Source: an uncultured Bdellovibrio sp.
Lineage (GTDB): Bacteria; Bdellovibrionota; Bdellovibrionia; Bdellovibrionales; Bdellovibrionaceae
Assembly (NCBI RefSeq): GCF_946478835.1
Contig: NZ_CAMLDV010000024.1
Location: 1-31,150 of the forward strand
DNA: 31,150 nucleotides
Direction of reading: 5' to 3'
Shown: positions 14,916 to 23,830 of the stretch, in pieces
How positions within the stretch are numbered: position 1 is the first letter of the stretch
How the letters are laid out: every line of letters begins with the position of its first letter
Notes under the pieces: model-generated
The model's input: only the letters and a program-made list of their open reading frames with translations
Told to the model about the DNA's origin: nothing
Databases searched by the model: none
Program-made: the position numbers and the translations under genes

Positions 14916-17711
14916 ATGAAACCATCCTTCTGGCTTGAACGTTTTCTCCCAAAGCAAAATAATAGAGGAAGTGCCTTTGTTCAGGCCCTCGTTGCCGTCG
15001 GCGTTGTCGGCACGATGCTGTATTACATGTCTCCCGAAGTTCTTAAACACCGTCAGCAAGTTGAAAAGACGTCAGCGATTATCACGGCTCGTCTGGCTTT
15101 GCATTCGATGGTGGACTTCACACTTCTCGGAATTAAACAGCGTTGGTGTTTTTCCAAAGACTGGATGCAGGAATCTTGTGGAGGCGATACAGCTTCGGCT
15201 TCTATGGCTGCGGTTTTGAGCCACCCTCGTTCCGTTGAGCGTGTGTTGATGAAAAAAGAAACCGTGGATTTCTTAAGAGCCATGGGGGTCAGTAACGCCG
15301 GGAATATCCCACTGACCAAATTCGATCAGATGATTTCAATTAAGTCTTTCAGCGCCATGCATCCGATTTATAAAATTATTTCGGGATTAAAGGGCTATAA
15401 GGTCGAAAATATTTACGTGCGCATTGAACGAAATCAAAACTCCTTGATTCCTGAATATGGTCGTGAAGTTTATCTTAAAGTCACTGTCAGTCTTTTAGAT
15501 TCAAGCTTACAACCGATTCAAGTGGGATCAAGTGTCCTAACGACAGTGTCTTATGTCGGTGTCTATCCGCGCGAAGTGGGAAGCTTTGCTTTACTTGTTG
15601 CCGGAGATCTCTATTTGGATAAGAAGACAGGCTCAGGTCTTGGCAAAGGTGATGCCTATTTCCGTCAATTTGATTCGTTAGTTGAAAGATCTCACTATGG
15701 TGGACTTATTTTTGAGAGTCCCGTTTTTGTGAACGGAAGCGTGACGCTTCCGTCTGCTCCGTCATTGAATGTTGATAAAAACAAAGGTGACACCGTTTAT
15801 ACGCCAGTGACTTTCAAAGAAAAACTGATCATGGGTGAAGGTCCCATCATGCGTAAGCGCGCTGACGGCAAGTTGGCAGAGTTTACGCCGCGTTCGTCAG
15901 GAATGGATCTCGATCAACTTTGGGATGATATCAGACAGTTTGGCGGCTTCCAAAAAGGTGTGGAGATCGATGCAAGACGTGACTTGGGATTGGACTTTCT
16001 TTCCGGTCTAGAAAACGGTTCGACGACAAGTGATCCGAAATTCATGGAAAGATGTATCGCGTACAATCTTGCGAAATACGATCTTAATCGCACAGTGAAT
16101 TCAGACTTGCGCGGTCAGCTTCTTAAGGAAAATAAAAACGACAATAAGTATGAGTACCGTTTGGGTCTCACGGATAAGAACCGTTTCAATCCGCAAACAG
16201 GTCAAGTGAGATCACCGTCATTAGTTCAGACGGGATGGTTTGGCGAGATTCTTAAAGGTTGGAACCTCAGTCAAAACAGCGGTGCCGTTGCAAAGTACAC
16301 AATGAATTTTGGACGTATGAAGGTGGAAGGTGAAATTCCTGATAATGGAACAGTCACTCTGGAACCTGAAATCAATTTAAAAGAATTAAAAGAACGCATC
16401 AACGGTCAGTTGAAAGACGCGGAATCTCAACTTCTTTTTGAGCAAAGACAGCTTGAAAACATTGAAAAAGAAATCGAAAGAGCGAATCAAGATATTGATG
16501 AACTCAAAGAAGATTTGAAAAAAGCGGAAGAAAAAAAAGACAAAGCGAGAATCGCGTACTTAGAAAGACAGATCGACAATATGCAAGACCGTCTTCGCAT
16601 GGCTGAAAGACAGCGTCTAAAACAAAAGCAGGCGATTGTCGATGCTCAGGACAGAGTTGATAAACTTCAGAGACAGCTTGCGGCTGTGAATTCGCAACAA
16701 GGAATTCAGCCCAAAATTCATATTACAATTTCACAAATCGTGGATCCTAAGGACGCCGGCAATAAAGACACGAATCCGACGTTCCGTGACGTGAAAATCG
16801 AGTTTGAAAATGGTGAGCTTTTGGTCAACTCCAAAGGTGAACCGATGGATATATCATTCCAATTGGAAGCCTACGATGTCTCTTACTTCCAAGGAACGTC
16901 TTTGCGTGGATGGTCGAACGGGAATAAAGGTTGGTTGAACTTCCAACGTACGGGAGGCGGAGGATTCCGTGTCTCTCAAACTCTGACCAATTCCATGGGA
17001 TTTTCCAAAGGGGAATTGCCGGATGACGATCCATTTATCAACTACGACACAGCCTGCGCGAATCAGCAAAGCACGGCTTTTGCCGGAACGGATTGGTCGC
17101 AATCATTCGCACCGAGTTCAAGATTCTCGTGGTCTTTTACGAACAAGTACGAAGATCGTACGAATTTGATCTTAGATGGCAGTAATGCCTTGAGGTACCC
17201 AAATGGCGGCGGAACAGCCACCTTCCTGGTAAAATCAATGGCCAAGGATTGCATTATTAAGAGCACAGCCAACTTCGTAACAGGATTCTTTACGTGTGAA
17301 CGTTTGATTATTGAATCTCGTTCGACGGAATTAAGAATTATCGGTTCATTCATCGTTGCGAATGGAATTGAAATCGCCAAAGATGCCTATGATAAAGGTA
17401 TCCGCTGGAGCACTATTTATCATCCGATGGCGACCTTCGAATTGCGTCAGGCGGGAGTGTTGAAGGCTCTTGAAAATAAGAGCTGCACAACGATCAATAG
17501 ATTCCCCGTTTGGCATCCGTATCCGTCAATGAGAGACGTGGCGAATTTATATCGTTGCAACGCGATCTCCCTTCGCTCTAAAGCCGATCCATTCCGCTGG
17601 ACATCGGTGGATCCAGACTGCGGATTGGTGGGACAAAGTAAATCGACGATGTGTAAGAACCGTTTAGTCAAATTCTATGTTCTTGAAGTTTCAAGGGAGT
17701 CCGGCATATGA
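14916..17711 (+). CDS. Giant prepilin-like protein with internal coiled coil
   Basis: The 931-residue protein starts MKPSFWLERFLPKQNNRG, followed by SAFVQALVAVGVVGTMLYYM. This is a type IV prepilin-like layout: basic leader, Gly18 at the expected prepilin-peptidase site, then about 20 hydrophobic residues. The position-5 residue of the mature protein is Gln instead of the usual Glu, as in some tip (GspK/PilX-like) subunits. Residues about 487-597 form a long charged heptad coiled coil inside a large periplasmic region of unknown fold. The last 150 residues contain several Cys. Most pilins are below 250 residues, and GspK is about 300, so this is exceptionally large. It overlaps the next gene by ATGA, and GGAG precedes the start. 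It is probably the tip or scaffold of a pilus or pseudopilus. Confidence 0.8.
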   Translation: MKPSFWLERFLPKQNNRGSAFVQALVAVGVVGTMLYYMSPEVLKHRQQVEKTSAIITARLALHSMVDFTLLGIKQRWCFSKDWMQESCGGDTASASMAAVLSHPRSVERVLMKKETVDFLRAMGVSNAGNIPLTKFDQMISIKSFSAMHPIYKIISGLKGYKVENIYVRIERNQNSLIPEYGREVYLKVTVSLLDSSLQPIQVGSSVLTTVSYVGVYPREVGSFALLVAGDLYLDKKTGSGLGKGDAYFRQFDSLVERSHYGGLIFESPVFVNGSVTLPSAPSLNVDKNKGDTVYTPVTFKEKLIMGEGPIMRKRADGKLAEFTPRSSGMDLDQLWDDIRQFGGFQKGVEIDARRDLGLDFLSGLENGSTTSDPKFMERCIAYNLAKYDLNRTVNSDLRGQLLKENKNDNKYEYRLGLTDKNRFNPQTGQVRSPSLVQTGWFGEILKGWNLSQNSGAVAKYTMNFGRMKVEGEIPDNGTVTLEPEINLKELKERINGQLKDAESQLLFEQRQLENIEKEIERANQDIDELKEDLKKAEEKKDKARIAYLERQIDNMQDRLRMAERQRLKQKQAIVDAQDRVDKLQRQLAAVNSQQGIQPKIHITISQIVDPKDAGNKDTNPTFRDVKIEFENGELLVNSKGEPMDISFQLEAYDVSYFQGTSLRGWSNGNKGWLNFQRTGGGGFRVSQTLTNSMGFSKGELPDDDPFINYDTACANQQSTAFAGTDWSQSFAPSSRFSWSFTNKYEDRTNLILDGSNALRYPNGGGTATFLVKSMAKDCIIKSTANFVTGFFTCERLIIESRSTELRIIGSFIVANGIEIAKDAYDKGIRWSTIYHPMATFELRQAGVLKALENKSCTTINRFPVWHPYPSMRDVANLYRCNAISLRSKADPFRWTSVDPDCGLVGQSKSTMCKNRLVKFYVLEVSRESGI

Positions 17712-18202
17712 AGAAGACTTCTTTGCTTAAGAACAATAAAGGTATTTCGATCATAGAAAGTCTCTTGGGACTTGCGATGATCACTTTGGTTGGATCCTTT
17801 TTTATTTCCGGGGTCTTGGGAATGAAAAAGATCGCGAAAGACAGCGGAACTAAAAACTCCGTTTACAAACAGATCAATGACGTGATCGAGAATATTCGTC
17901 CTAACGTGCGAATGTACCAGATCAACTATGTGCAAACGGACGAAGAAAGAAACAATGCCCTGGCTTTGGATAAACTTCCCATGGCGTGGGGGAATGGAAA
18001 ACTTGAACCTAAAGAAACTTGTCCTGGTTGTCCGGGAAGATATGGTTTCGTGATCCAGGCTTATCCGGGAATTAAAGGTCTTTATTTAGTGACAGTTCGT
18101 TTAAGTCACAAAGATTGGGAGGGCTCATCCGATTCCAAAGGTGGAAAAGGTGAAAGCTCATTTGGTTTCGTGGACTATCAATTTGTGGTGAATTCGCAAT
18201 GA
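17708..18202 (+). CDS. Type IV minor pilin / pseudopilin-like protein
   Basis: The 164-residue protein has a class III signal sequence: MKKTSLLKNNKG, then ISIIESLLGLAMITLVGSFF, giving Gly12 before the cut and Glu at position 5 of the mature protein, as expected of prepilin-peptidase substrates. The globular part includes a CPGCPG motif (a vicinal Cys pair, possibly a disulfide or metal site) near residue 105. The start ATG overlaps the stop of the giant prepilin-like gene, and its own stop overlaps the next start by ATGA, so all three are translationally coupled. By size and position it resembles PilV/GspI-type minor pilins. The exact equivalent cannot be told from sequence alone. Confidence 0.85.
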   Translation: MKKTSLLKNNKGISIIESLLGLAMITLVGSFFISGVLGMKKIAKDSGTKNSVYKQINDVIENIRPNVRMYQINYVQTDEERNNALALDKLPMAWGNGKLEPKETCPGCPGRYGFVIQAYPGIKGLYLVTVRLSHKDWEGSSDSKGGKGESSFGFVDYQFVVNSQ

Positions 18203-19167
18203 GGAATCAAAAAGGTTTTACTTTAGCAGAAATGGTCGTCGGTATCGCCTTGATGGGAATCTTAGGCATGGTCGCGGCATCCTTTTTCGTTTTCACAGCA
18301 AAAACAAAAAACGAAATTACCAACGAGATCGAAGAAAAGGTCGATAATATTATTGCCGAACGTATGCTTCTTAAGGATCTTAAGCTGTCAGAGCCTTCGT
18401 TTAACAATCTCGTGGTCGTAGATGATCGTGGTCATCGCTTCTTCGATTTCATTACTGATATGACGGAATCAGGCCTTGATACAGGTGAGCGCATTCTTAC
18501 ACTGGAGTATGGTCGTCGCAACGAATTTACTTTTCTTATCACGCGAGAGCGTGTTTCTGAAAGTATGATGTATGCTCCGGCTGCCGCTTACGATATTGGA
18601 GCCCCGTCAGGAAATCCAAATGTGGCATCGGATATCAGTTTCCGTTCTCTAAACAAAAACAAAGCAGTTGAACTTTCTAAGGCGGCCTTCTGGCAGATCG
18701 GATCTATCTTGATGTTGGATTCTCCGGCCGCGGTGCGAGCTATGACCGCAACAGGGCCTGATTACTCCAGACCCGCACGATCGCCAATCTTTCTAGGGGT
18801 CGTGACAACTCTAGGGGAGTCGCGACTGACACCGTTGGCATTTAGTATTCCCAACTTTTTAGATACGACTCATCCAATGTATCCAAGTGAGACAGTAAAT
18901 AGTGAAGATGCTTTCTTTAGGGATATACCGCCTATGGGGGGAGCAGCACCACTTGTTCGCTTGAAATCCGTTTCAGTCGTAAAGTATTATTTAGAGAAGG
19001 ATAAAGAGGGGAAAGTAAACCTTTTGCGATCAGTGTACTCGGGAGCCACGTTTCCGAAAGGACAATTGTTCGCAGCCGATATTTCGAGAGTGCAGTTTAA
19101 GCGGAATGATGCACATGCCGCTTTGATTTACTACATGATCGAGAGACCGGATAAAAAGGGGAACTAA
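18199..19167 (+). CDS. PilW/GspJ-like minor pilin
   Basis: The 322-residue protein begins MRNQKG, then FTLAEMVVGIALMGILGMV, a textbook prepilin leader with cleavage after Gly6, N-methylated Phe and Glu at position 5. The C-terminal part is longer than in major pilins and matches the size of PilW or GspJ-type minor subunits. I see no specific catalytic motif. It is coupled by ATGA to the upstream pilin-like gene and followed after 12 bp by the EF-hand protein gene. It likely assembles with the two upstream proteins at the tip of a type IV pilus, type II secretion pseudopilus or related structure. Confidence 0.88.
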   Translation: MRNQKGFTLAEMVVGIALMGILGMVAASFFVFTAKTKNEITNEIEEKVDNIIAERMLLKDLKLSEPSFNNLVVVDDRGHRFFDFITDMTESGLDTGERILTLEYGRRNEFTFLITRERVSESMMYAPAAAYDIGAPSGNPNVASDISFRSLNKNKAVELSKAAFWQIGSILMLDSPAAVRAMTATGPDYSRPARSPIFLGVVTTLGESRLTPLAFSIPNFLDTTHPMYPSETVNSEDAFFRDIPPMGGAAPLVRLKSVSVVKYYLEKDKEGKVNLLRSVYSGATFPKGQLFAADISRVQFKRNDAHAALIYYMIERPDKKGN

Positions 19168-19179
19168 AAGGGGGCTTGT

Positions 19180-20337
19180 ATGTTTTCTATGAAATGGCTG
19201 AGCGCTCCACTTTTGTGTAGCGTGGCTCTTCACGCTTTTGCAGCGGACCAACAACCCGCAGCAGTGAACTCAGGGGCAGGGGGTACTGCCGGATTTCAAG
19301 GGGTTGTTCTATCTGGACAAGCCTCGCGCGCATCCCAAGAGGGAATCACCATCAATGTTTCAAATACGTGCTTTGGTACGAACTTAAGAAGCGTATCAAA
19401 TCCAATTTCTCCGAAGTCGACGGTTCAACTTTTTCTGACCATTAACGACAAGGGAGCCTTAAAGCAATATCAGATCAACTACCCGGCTAAAGTTGTTTCG
19501 ATGGCGGGAAGTGATCAGATCGTACAAATTTCCGGACCCGATGTGACTGGTGGAGCGATTGCTTCCTATGCAGGAAACAGCGTGCGCATCACAATTCCAA
19601 TCAACTTCACTACAAAAGTGGATGAAGAAGGAAACATCAGCAGTGATTTTGACGTAAAACTTCATGACGTTCGCTTTAAACAATATTTTGCGCCGGGCAC
19701 AGAGAGTGGCCAGCAATTTATGGGTTACACAGGGGACCTTTCAAGCAACGTCTACACAAGCAATTCGAATGACGGAAAACAATATAGCATTTCCGCCTTC
19801 TTCCCTGGTGAAAACGGTTTCTGCGGCGGTTACTTCTCGCCACTTATGGTGTTCTTTGATGACAAACGTCCTCAGTTCACTTCAGAAGTCGATTTCCCGT
19901 TGAATCCTTCCGGAAAAACAATGTGGCCTGAAAAAGGCGCGCCGGGAGCATTCATCGCGGTTGATCGTAACGGTGATAAAAAAATCACAACAGCCGACGA
20001 GTTGTTCGGAAATCAGGGCGATAAATTCAAAAACGGATTTGAAGCTTTGCGCGAGTTTGATTCCAACAAAGATGACGTGATCGATTCCAAAGACAAGGAC
20101 TTTGCAAAACTTCTTCTTTGGTATGATAAGAACGGCGACGGTATCGTCCAAGACGGTGAGTTGGTTTCGTTAAAATCGAAAATCAAATCGGTTTCTTTAA
20201 AATACGATGCTTCTTCGACAACACCAATTAGCGACAGAGCGGAAGTCCGCGAGCGCAGTACATTTACCTTTGTGCAAAAAGGCAAAGAGAAAAAAGGTTC
20301 TGTGATCGACATGTGGTTTGCGCCACGAGTGAAATAA
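19180..20337 (+). CDS. Exported EF-hand calcium-binding protein
   Basis: The 385-residue protein has a signal peptide (LLCSVALHAFA, then ADQ). Residues about 30-250 form an unknown domain with few recognisable motifs. The C-terminal third carries three EF-hand-type loops: DRNGDKKITTAD (about 261), DSNKDDVIDSKD (about 293) and DKNGDGIVQDGE (about 317), joined by NGFEALREFD and FAKLLLWYD. This arrangement is also common near calcium-dependent repeats in large secreted adhesins and toxins. It is the last gene of the pilin-like operon and is followed by a strong terminator. In that setting it could be a calcium-responsive tip adhesin or secreted cargo, by analogy with the calcium-dependent PilY1, but it lacks PilY1's propeller and size. 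Confidence 0.82.
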   Translation: MFSMKWLSAPLLCSVALHAFAADQQPAAVNSGAGGTAGFQGVVLSGQASRASQEGITINVSNTCFGTNLRSVSNPISPKSTVQLFLTINDKGALKQYQINYPAKVVSMAGSDQIVQISGPDVTGGAIASYAGNSVRITIPINFTTKVDEEGNISSDFDVKLHDVRFKQYFAPGTESGQQFMGYTGDLSSNVYTSNSNDGKQYSISAFFPGENGFCGGYFSPLMVFFDDKRPQFTSEVDFPLNPSGKTMWPEKGAPGAFIAVDRNGDKKITTADELFGNQGDKFKNGFEALREFDSNKDDVIDSKDKDFAKLLLWYDKNGDGIVQDGELVSLKSKIKSVSLKYDASSTTPISDRAEVRERSTFTFVQKGKEKKGSVIDMWFAPRVK

Positions 20338-20363
20338 ATAAAAATTTGAATCAAAAAAAAAGA

Positions 20364-20390
20364 ACGGCGTTTGATAAACTCAAACGCCGT
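20364..20390. terminator. Bidirectional intrinsic terminator after the pilin-like operon
   Basis: Arms ACGGCGTTTGA (20364-20374) and TCAAACGCCGT (20380-20390) pair perfectly around TAAAC. T-rich sequence follows on the plus strand and an A-run precedes, so it serves the operon and the converging dehydrogenase gene. Confidence 0.92.
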
Positions 20391-20398
20391 GTTTATTT

Positions 20399-21427
20399 TT
20401 ACGGTACAATCACTGCGCGTCCGCGGATCATTCCTTCATCAAGTTTGTGATAGACAGAAGGTGTGTCTTCAAGCTTGTAATGCGTCACCTCTGCATGAAT
20501 TTTTCCAGACTCTGCTAACGCCAAAACTTCAATCAGTTCTGCACGGGAACCCCAATAAGGTGTGCTTACCATACAACCAAAAGGCACCTCGCTGCCATCC
20601 ATGATGATTTTACCACCGCCAAGACCTGCGACAGTAAGTTGACTGTTCATACCCACAATTTGTGTAGCTAACGTCACGGTCGGCTGAACGCCGACACAAT
20701 CAAGGACGAACGTCGCTTTACGAGGGCCGGTGAACTGATTGATCTTTTCTGCAGCGTCGGGATTTTTTGTATTCACTGTAAGATCCGCACCTAATTTTTT
20801 AGCCATTGTTAATTTAGCCTCATCGACATCACCAGCAACAAGACGGGCACTCGAAAGACATTTTAAAAGTTGCACGGCCATATGACCCAAGCCTCCAACT
20901 CCTAAAACAACAACGGTTGTTTCCGGAGTTAAAAGAGGCAACGCTCTTTTAATGGCATGATAAGGAGTTAAAGCCGCATCGCTCAAAGGAGCTGCATCTT
21001 TTGGATTTAATTTCCCAAGAGAAACCAAAAGTCTTTCCGAAGGAACAATCATGTACTCCGCCATTCCTCCGTCGGTACCAAGGCCGCCGCCATAAGCTTT
21101 TCCCGGTTTCCAATTTTCACAGTAGTTTTCAAAAGACTGTGTGCAGGCGTGACAGTATCCGCAGCCCCAAGGACCGTAGACAGCGACAGCGTCTCCTTCT
21201 TTCCAGTTTTTAACGCCACTTCCAAGAGCTTCCACCCATCCTGCATTTTCATGACCTAAGGTGAACGGCCGATCAATGCCGATACCGCGCTGAAGAACAT
21301 GAAGGTCGGAGTGACAAACTCCAGCGCCACCGATTTTGACAAGAACTTCTCCGGCTTTTGGTTCTGGTTTTGGAACATCAACGACTTCGGCGGGTTTCCC
21401 CACGCCGACAAAGCGGACGGCTTTCAT
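20399..21427 (-). CDS. Zinc-dependent alcohol dehydrogenase (MDR family)
   Basis: A 342-residue medium-chain dehydrogenase. Catalytic-zinc ligands are Cys38 (GVCHSD), His59 (GHENAG) and Asp150 in PLSDAALTPYHA, where classical ADHs have Cys; Asp at this place is known from Rhodococcus ruber ADH-A-type enzymes acting on secondary alcohols. The structural zinc is held by Cys89, Cys92, Cys95 and Cys103. The Rossmann motif is VLGVGGLG, and an acidic GDVDE after the second strand favours NAD+ over NADP+. AGGAGG precedes the ATG at 21425-21427. It converges on the pilin-like operon across a shared terminator and is divergent from the Hsp20 gene. The physiological substrate is unknown. Confidence 0.93.
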   Translation of the reverse strand: MKAVRFVGVGKPAEVVDVPKPEPKAGEVLVKIGGAGVCHSDLHVLQRGIGIDRPFTLGHENAGWVEALGSGVKNWKEGDAVAVYGPWGCGYCHACTQSFENYCENWKPGKAYGGGLGTDGGMAEYMIVPSERLLVSLGKLNPKDAAPLSDAALTPYHAIKRALPLLTPETTVVVLGVGGLGHMAVQLLKCLSSARLVAGDVDEAKLTMAKKLGADLTVNTKNPDAAEKINQFTGPRKATFVLDCVGVQPTVTLATQIVGMNSQLTVAGLGGGKIIMDGSEVPFGCMVSTPYWGSRAELIEVLALAESGKIHAEVTHYKLEDTPSVYHKLDEGMIRGRAVIVP

Positions 21428-21494
21428 AAAACCTCCTATAAGAAAAGTTTAAGCTGAGTGGCGACCTTCGCAAGATCAAGTGTTGTGATACATA

Positions 21495-21522
21495 TTGACC
21501 GACTTTTTCAGAGGGAAATAAT
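21495..21522 (+). promoter_or_regulatory. Sigma70-like promoter for the Hsp20 gene
   Basis: TTGACC (21495-21500), a 16-base spacer, then AATAAT (21517-21522), a good match to the housekeeping consensus. Transcription would start near 21529, leaving a leader of about 20 bases with GAGAGG before the ATG. No CIRCE element or heat-shock-sigma consensus is visible. Confidence 0.5.
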
Positions 21523-21548
21523 GGCGCTATATACAAGAGAGGTCTTGC

Positions 21549-21995
21549 ATGCCGATGCGTTTGCTTACGCCGTGGAGTCGGGAGCGTTTCTTTAACCGAA
21601 ATCTTGCTACTCAATTCGAAGAATTTATTAATGAGTTTGATCGGCAGCTTTCGCCGGGAGCTTTGACGGAGTCCGAAACAGACTTTACGCCATCCCTTGA
21701 TTTCGAAGAGTTGGAGAAGTCGTTTTTAGTGACGGTGGACCTTCCTGGAATGAAAAAACAAGATATCAATGTCGAGCTTCACGGCGACATGGTGACAATA
21801 TCTGGTGAACGCCTTCGCGAAACCAAAGGCGAAAGCAAATACAGCGAAAGATATTACGGAAAATTCTCAAGAAGTTTTGCCCTGCCATCTCAAGTCGTCT
21901 CAGACAAGATTCACGCCCGTTTTGAGAATGGTGTTTTGCAAATAACGATTCCCAAAGTGCAAGAAACACTCAGTCATAGCATCAAGATTTCGTAG
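21549..21995 (+). CDS. Hsp20-family small heat-shock protein
   Basis: The 148-residue protein carries an alpha-crystallin domain at about residues 48-138: EKSFLVTVDLPGMKKQDINVEL, VTISGER, and the closing FENGVLQITIPK (consensus GVLxxxxPK). The C-terminal IKIS matches the I-x-I anchor used in oligomer assembly. It binds unfolding proteins without ATP. The start could be ATG 21549 or the ATG two codons later; GAGAGG (21536-21541) fits the first. It is preceded by a housekeeping-like promoter and followed by hutI on the same strand at a distance of about 50 bp without a terminator, so some readthrough is possible. Confidence 0.94.
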   Translation: MPMRLLTPWSRERFFNRNLATQFEEFINEFDRQLSPGALTESETDFTPSLDFEELEKSFLVTVDLPGMKKQDINVELHGDMVTISGERLRETKGESKYSERYYGKFSRSFALPSQVVSDKIHARFENGVLQITIPKVQETLSHSIKIS

Positions 21996-22044
21996 GGACT
22001 TTGTTTTTACTTGATCCATGGAACTTATATGTTTGAATAAAGCC

Positions 22045-23286
22045 ATGGGAATTCTTTTAAAAAATATTTCGACTCTTTTAACTCTTCAAGGCGCGGCTCA
22101 AAAACAAGGCCGTCGCATTCGTGAAGAGGATCTTGGTATCTTAAAGCAAGCTTCGATTCTCTTTGAAAAAGAGCGTATTGTTTGGGTGGGGACCGATAAA
22201 AAACTTCCCAAAGAATTTGCCAAAAAGAAACATCAAGAAATCAACATGAAGGGGAAGACGGTTCTTCCCGGTTTCGTTGAATGTCACACGCATTTGATTT
22301 TTGCTGGCGACAGAGCAGCGGAATTTGAAATGCGCAATCAAGGTGTCAGTTACCAAGAAATCGCAGCTCGTGGTGGCGGTATTCTTTCGACAATGAAGAA
22401 AACTCGCGGAGCTTCTTTGGCGAATCTCGCACAAGCGGGCCAAGAACGTGCGAACCATTTTATTTCTCAGGGCGTAACGACTCTGGAAATCAAATCGGGA
22501 TATGCACTCAATCTCAAAGATGAACTTAAGATGTTGCAAGCTGCACAAAAAGTGCAGGGCCTCAGAACCGTGAGTACTTTTTTAGGAGCGCATGCTTTGC
22601 CTCCTGAATTTAAATCCTACGAAGACTACTTGGCGTTTTTGGCGCAAGAAATTCTTCCTGTTGTGAAAAAGAAAAAACTCGCTCGTCGCGTGGATGTCTT
22701 TATTGAAAAAGGATTTTTCCCACCCGAGGCTTCCGAAAAATATTTGCGTCGCGCCCAAGAACTTGGCTTTGAAGTTTTAGTTCATGCCGATCAGTTGTCA
22801 TTAAGTGGTGGCAGTGATGTGGCTGTTCGTATCGGGGCTTTATCCGGTGATCACTTGCTGCAGGTCACGGATAAAGAAATTCAAAATCTTGCGAAATCAG
22901 AAACGACCTGCGTGCTTTTGCCTGCGGCCGATCTATATATGAAAACAAAATATCCACCGGCCCGAGAAATGATTGATGCCGGAGCTCGGGTGGCTCTGGC
23001 GACGGACTTCAATCCGGGAAGTTCTCCGACGCAGGATTTGAATTTGGTCGGCTTGCTCGCACGCTTAGAAATGAAAATGAGTCTGCCTGAAGTGATTGGT
23101 GCCTACACCGTGGGAGCCGCTCACGCTTTGAATTTGCAGCAAGATGTGGGGTCTTTGGAAGTCGGGAAGTCTGCTGATATTTTATGCATGGAGAAAGATT
23201 GGCAGACCTTGTTCTACAGTGTTGGGGAGAGGGTGGATAAGGTTGTTTTTTCGAGAGGAAAGAAGATTTTTGGCAGCTTAAAATAA
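22045..23286 (+). CDS. hutI: Imidazolonepropionase
   Basis: A 413-residue metal-dependent amidohydrolase that hydrolyses imidazolone-5-propanoate to N-formimino-L-glutamate, the third step of histidine degradation. Visible motifs are the metal-binding ECHTHLIFAGDR, the substrate loop YQEIAARGGGI, HADQLS, and ATDFNPGSSPT with a metal Asp. Length and motifs are typical. The family-like N-terminus (ILLKNISTLLTL) begins right after ATG 22045, so that start is used; an in-frame ATG nine codons upstream (22018) is also possible, and neither has a good Shine-Dalgarno sequence. No other hut gene is in the window. Confidence 0.94.
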   Translation: MGILLKNISTLLTLQGAAQKQGRRIREEDLGILKQASILFEKERIVWVGTDKKLPKEFAKKKHQEINMKGKTVLPGFVECHTHLIFAGDRAAEFEMRNQGVSYQEIAARGGGILSTMKKTRGASLANLAQAGQERANHFISQGVTTLEIKSGYALNLKDELKMLQAAQKVQGLRTVSTFLGAHALPPEFKSYEDYLAFLAQEILPVVKKKKLARRVDVFIEKGFFPPEASEKYLRRAQELGFEVLVHADQLSLSGGSDVAVRIGALSGDHLLQVTDKEIQNLAKSETTCVLLPAADLYMKTKYPPAREMIDAGARVALATDFNPGSSPTQDLNLVGLLARLEMKMSLPEVIGAYTVGAAHALNLQQDVGSLEVGKSADILCMEKDWQTLFYSVGERVDKVVFSRGKKIFGSLK

Positions 23287-23386
23287 TTTGCTGCGTCAGA
23301 AAATTTAAGAATCTTAAAATTTCCTTTGAAAAAGCACCTACTTTCTTCCTAGTCTTGAGCTGTGCTAGTGGAGGGGAAATAGCAAC

Positions 23387-23818
23387 ATGAGATCGTCATA
23401 TACCACTTTAATGCAGTCGAAGTATTTTAATCCTGCGTTTAACAGTGCCATCTTTGATGGTCCCGTGCGCATTTATTTTGCTCAGTTTCATGAGGCTCTG
23501 GCTTTAAAGATCTATTTTCTAATTCAACAAAAGTTGAGTGCAGAGATGGTCAAAGCCAAGGAAGTCTCAAAAGCTTCAGGTGCGAACATCCTTGTGATGA
23601 TTTACCCGACAGCGGATAGCTTCCTTCTTTCTTTTGAAGGAGCGGAAAAGACTCCAAGTGCCCTTGAAGTGGAAAAGTGGCATGAGGACGTTGTTATTGG
23701 GCTTCGTGGTCCTATTGAAGATGAAAACCTGGATCTTTTGATAGAGACTCTCCGTCTCACAATGGAAAACTGGCGTCCAGCCTCTCTTGAGGCGACTTCC
23801 GCTCTTGCGGAACTGTGA
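23387..23818 (+). CDS. Hypothetical cytoplasmic protein
   Basis: The 143-residue protein has no signal peptide or membrane segment. It starts at ATG 23387 after GGAGGGG. The fold is probably alpha/beta, with a long helix around residues 32-62 (FAQFHEALALKIYFLIQQKL and on) followed by strand-like ILVMIYP and a Glu-rich end. I recognise no family. Possible promoter elements are TTGAAA (23326-23331) and TAGTCT (23350-23355) with 18 bases between. A near-palindromic AT-rich stretch (about 23299-23324) lies between hutI and this gene. Twelve bases downstream is the tiny pilin-like gene, so the two may work together. Confidence 0.7.
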   Translation: MRSSYTTLMQSKYFNPAFNSAIFDGPVRIYFAQFHEALALKIYFLIQQKLSAEMVKAKEVSKASGANILVMIYPTADSFLLSFEGAEKTPSALEVEKWHEDVVIGLRGPIEDENLDLLIETLRLTMENWRPASLEATSALAEL

Positions 23819-23824
23819 TATACT
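23816..23824 (+). promoter_or_regulatory. Extended -10 element immediately before the Flp-like pilin gene
   Basis: TGATATACT (23816-23824) is an exact extended -10 motif (TGN-TATACT) overlapping the previous stop codon. The ATG at 23831 is six bases beyond it, where transcription would be expected to start, and no Shine-Dalgarno sequence is present. A leaderless mRNA is inferred. The -35 region is poor, which is usual for extended -10 promoters. Confidence 0.4.
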
Positions 23825-23830
23825 AGCTTC

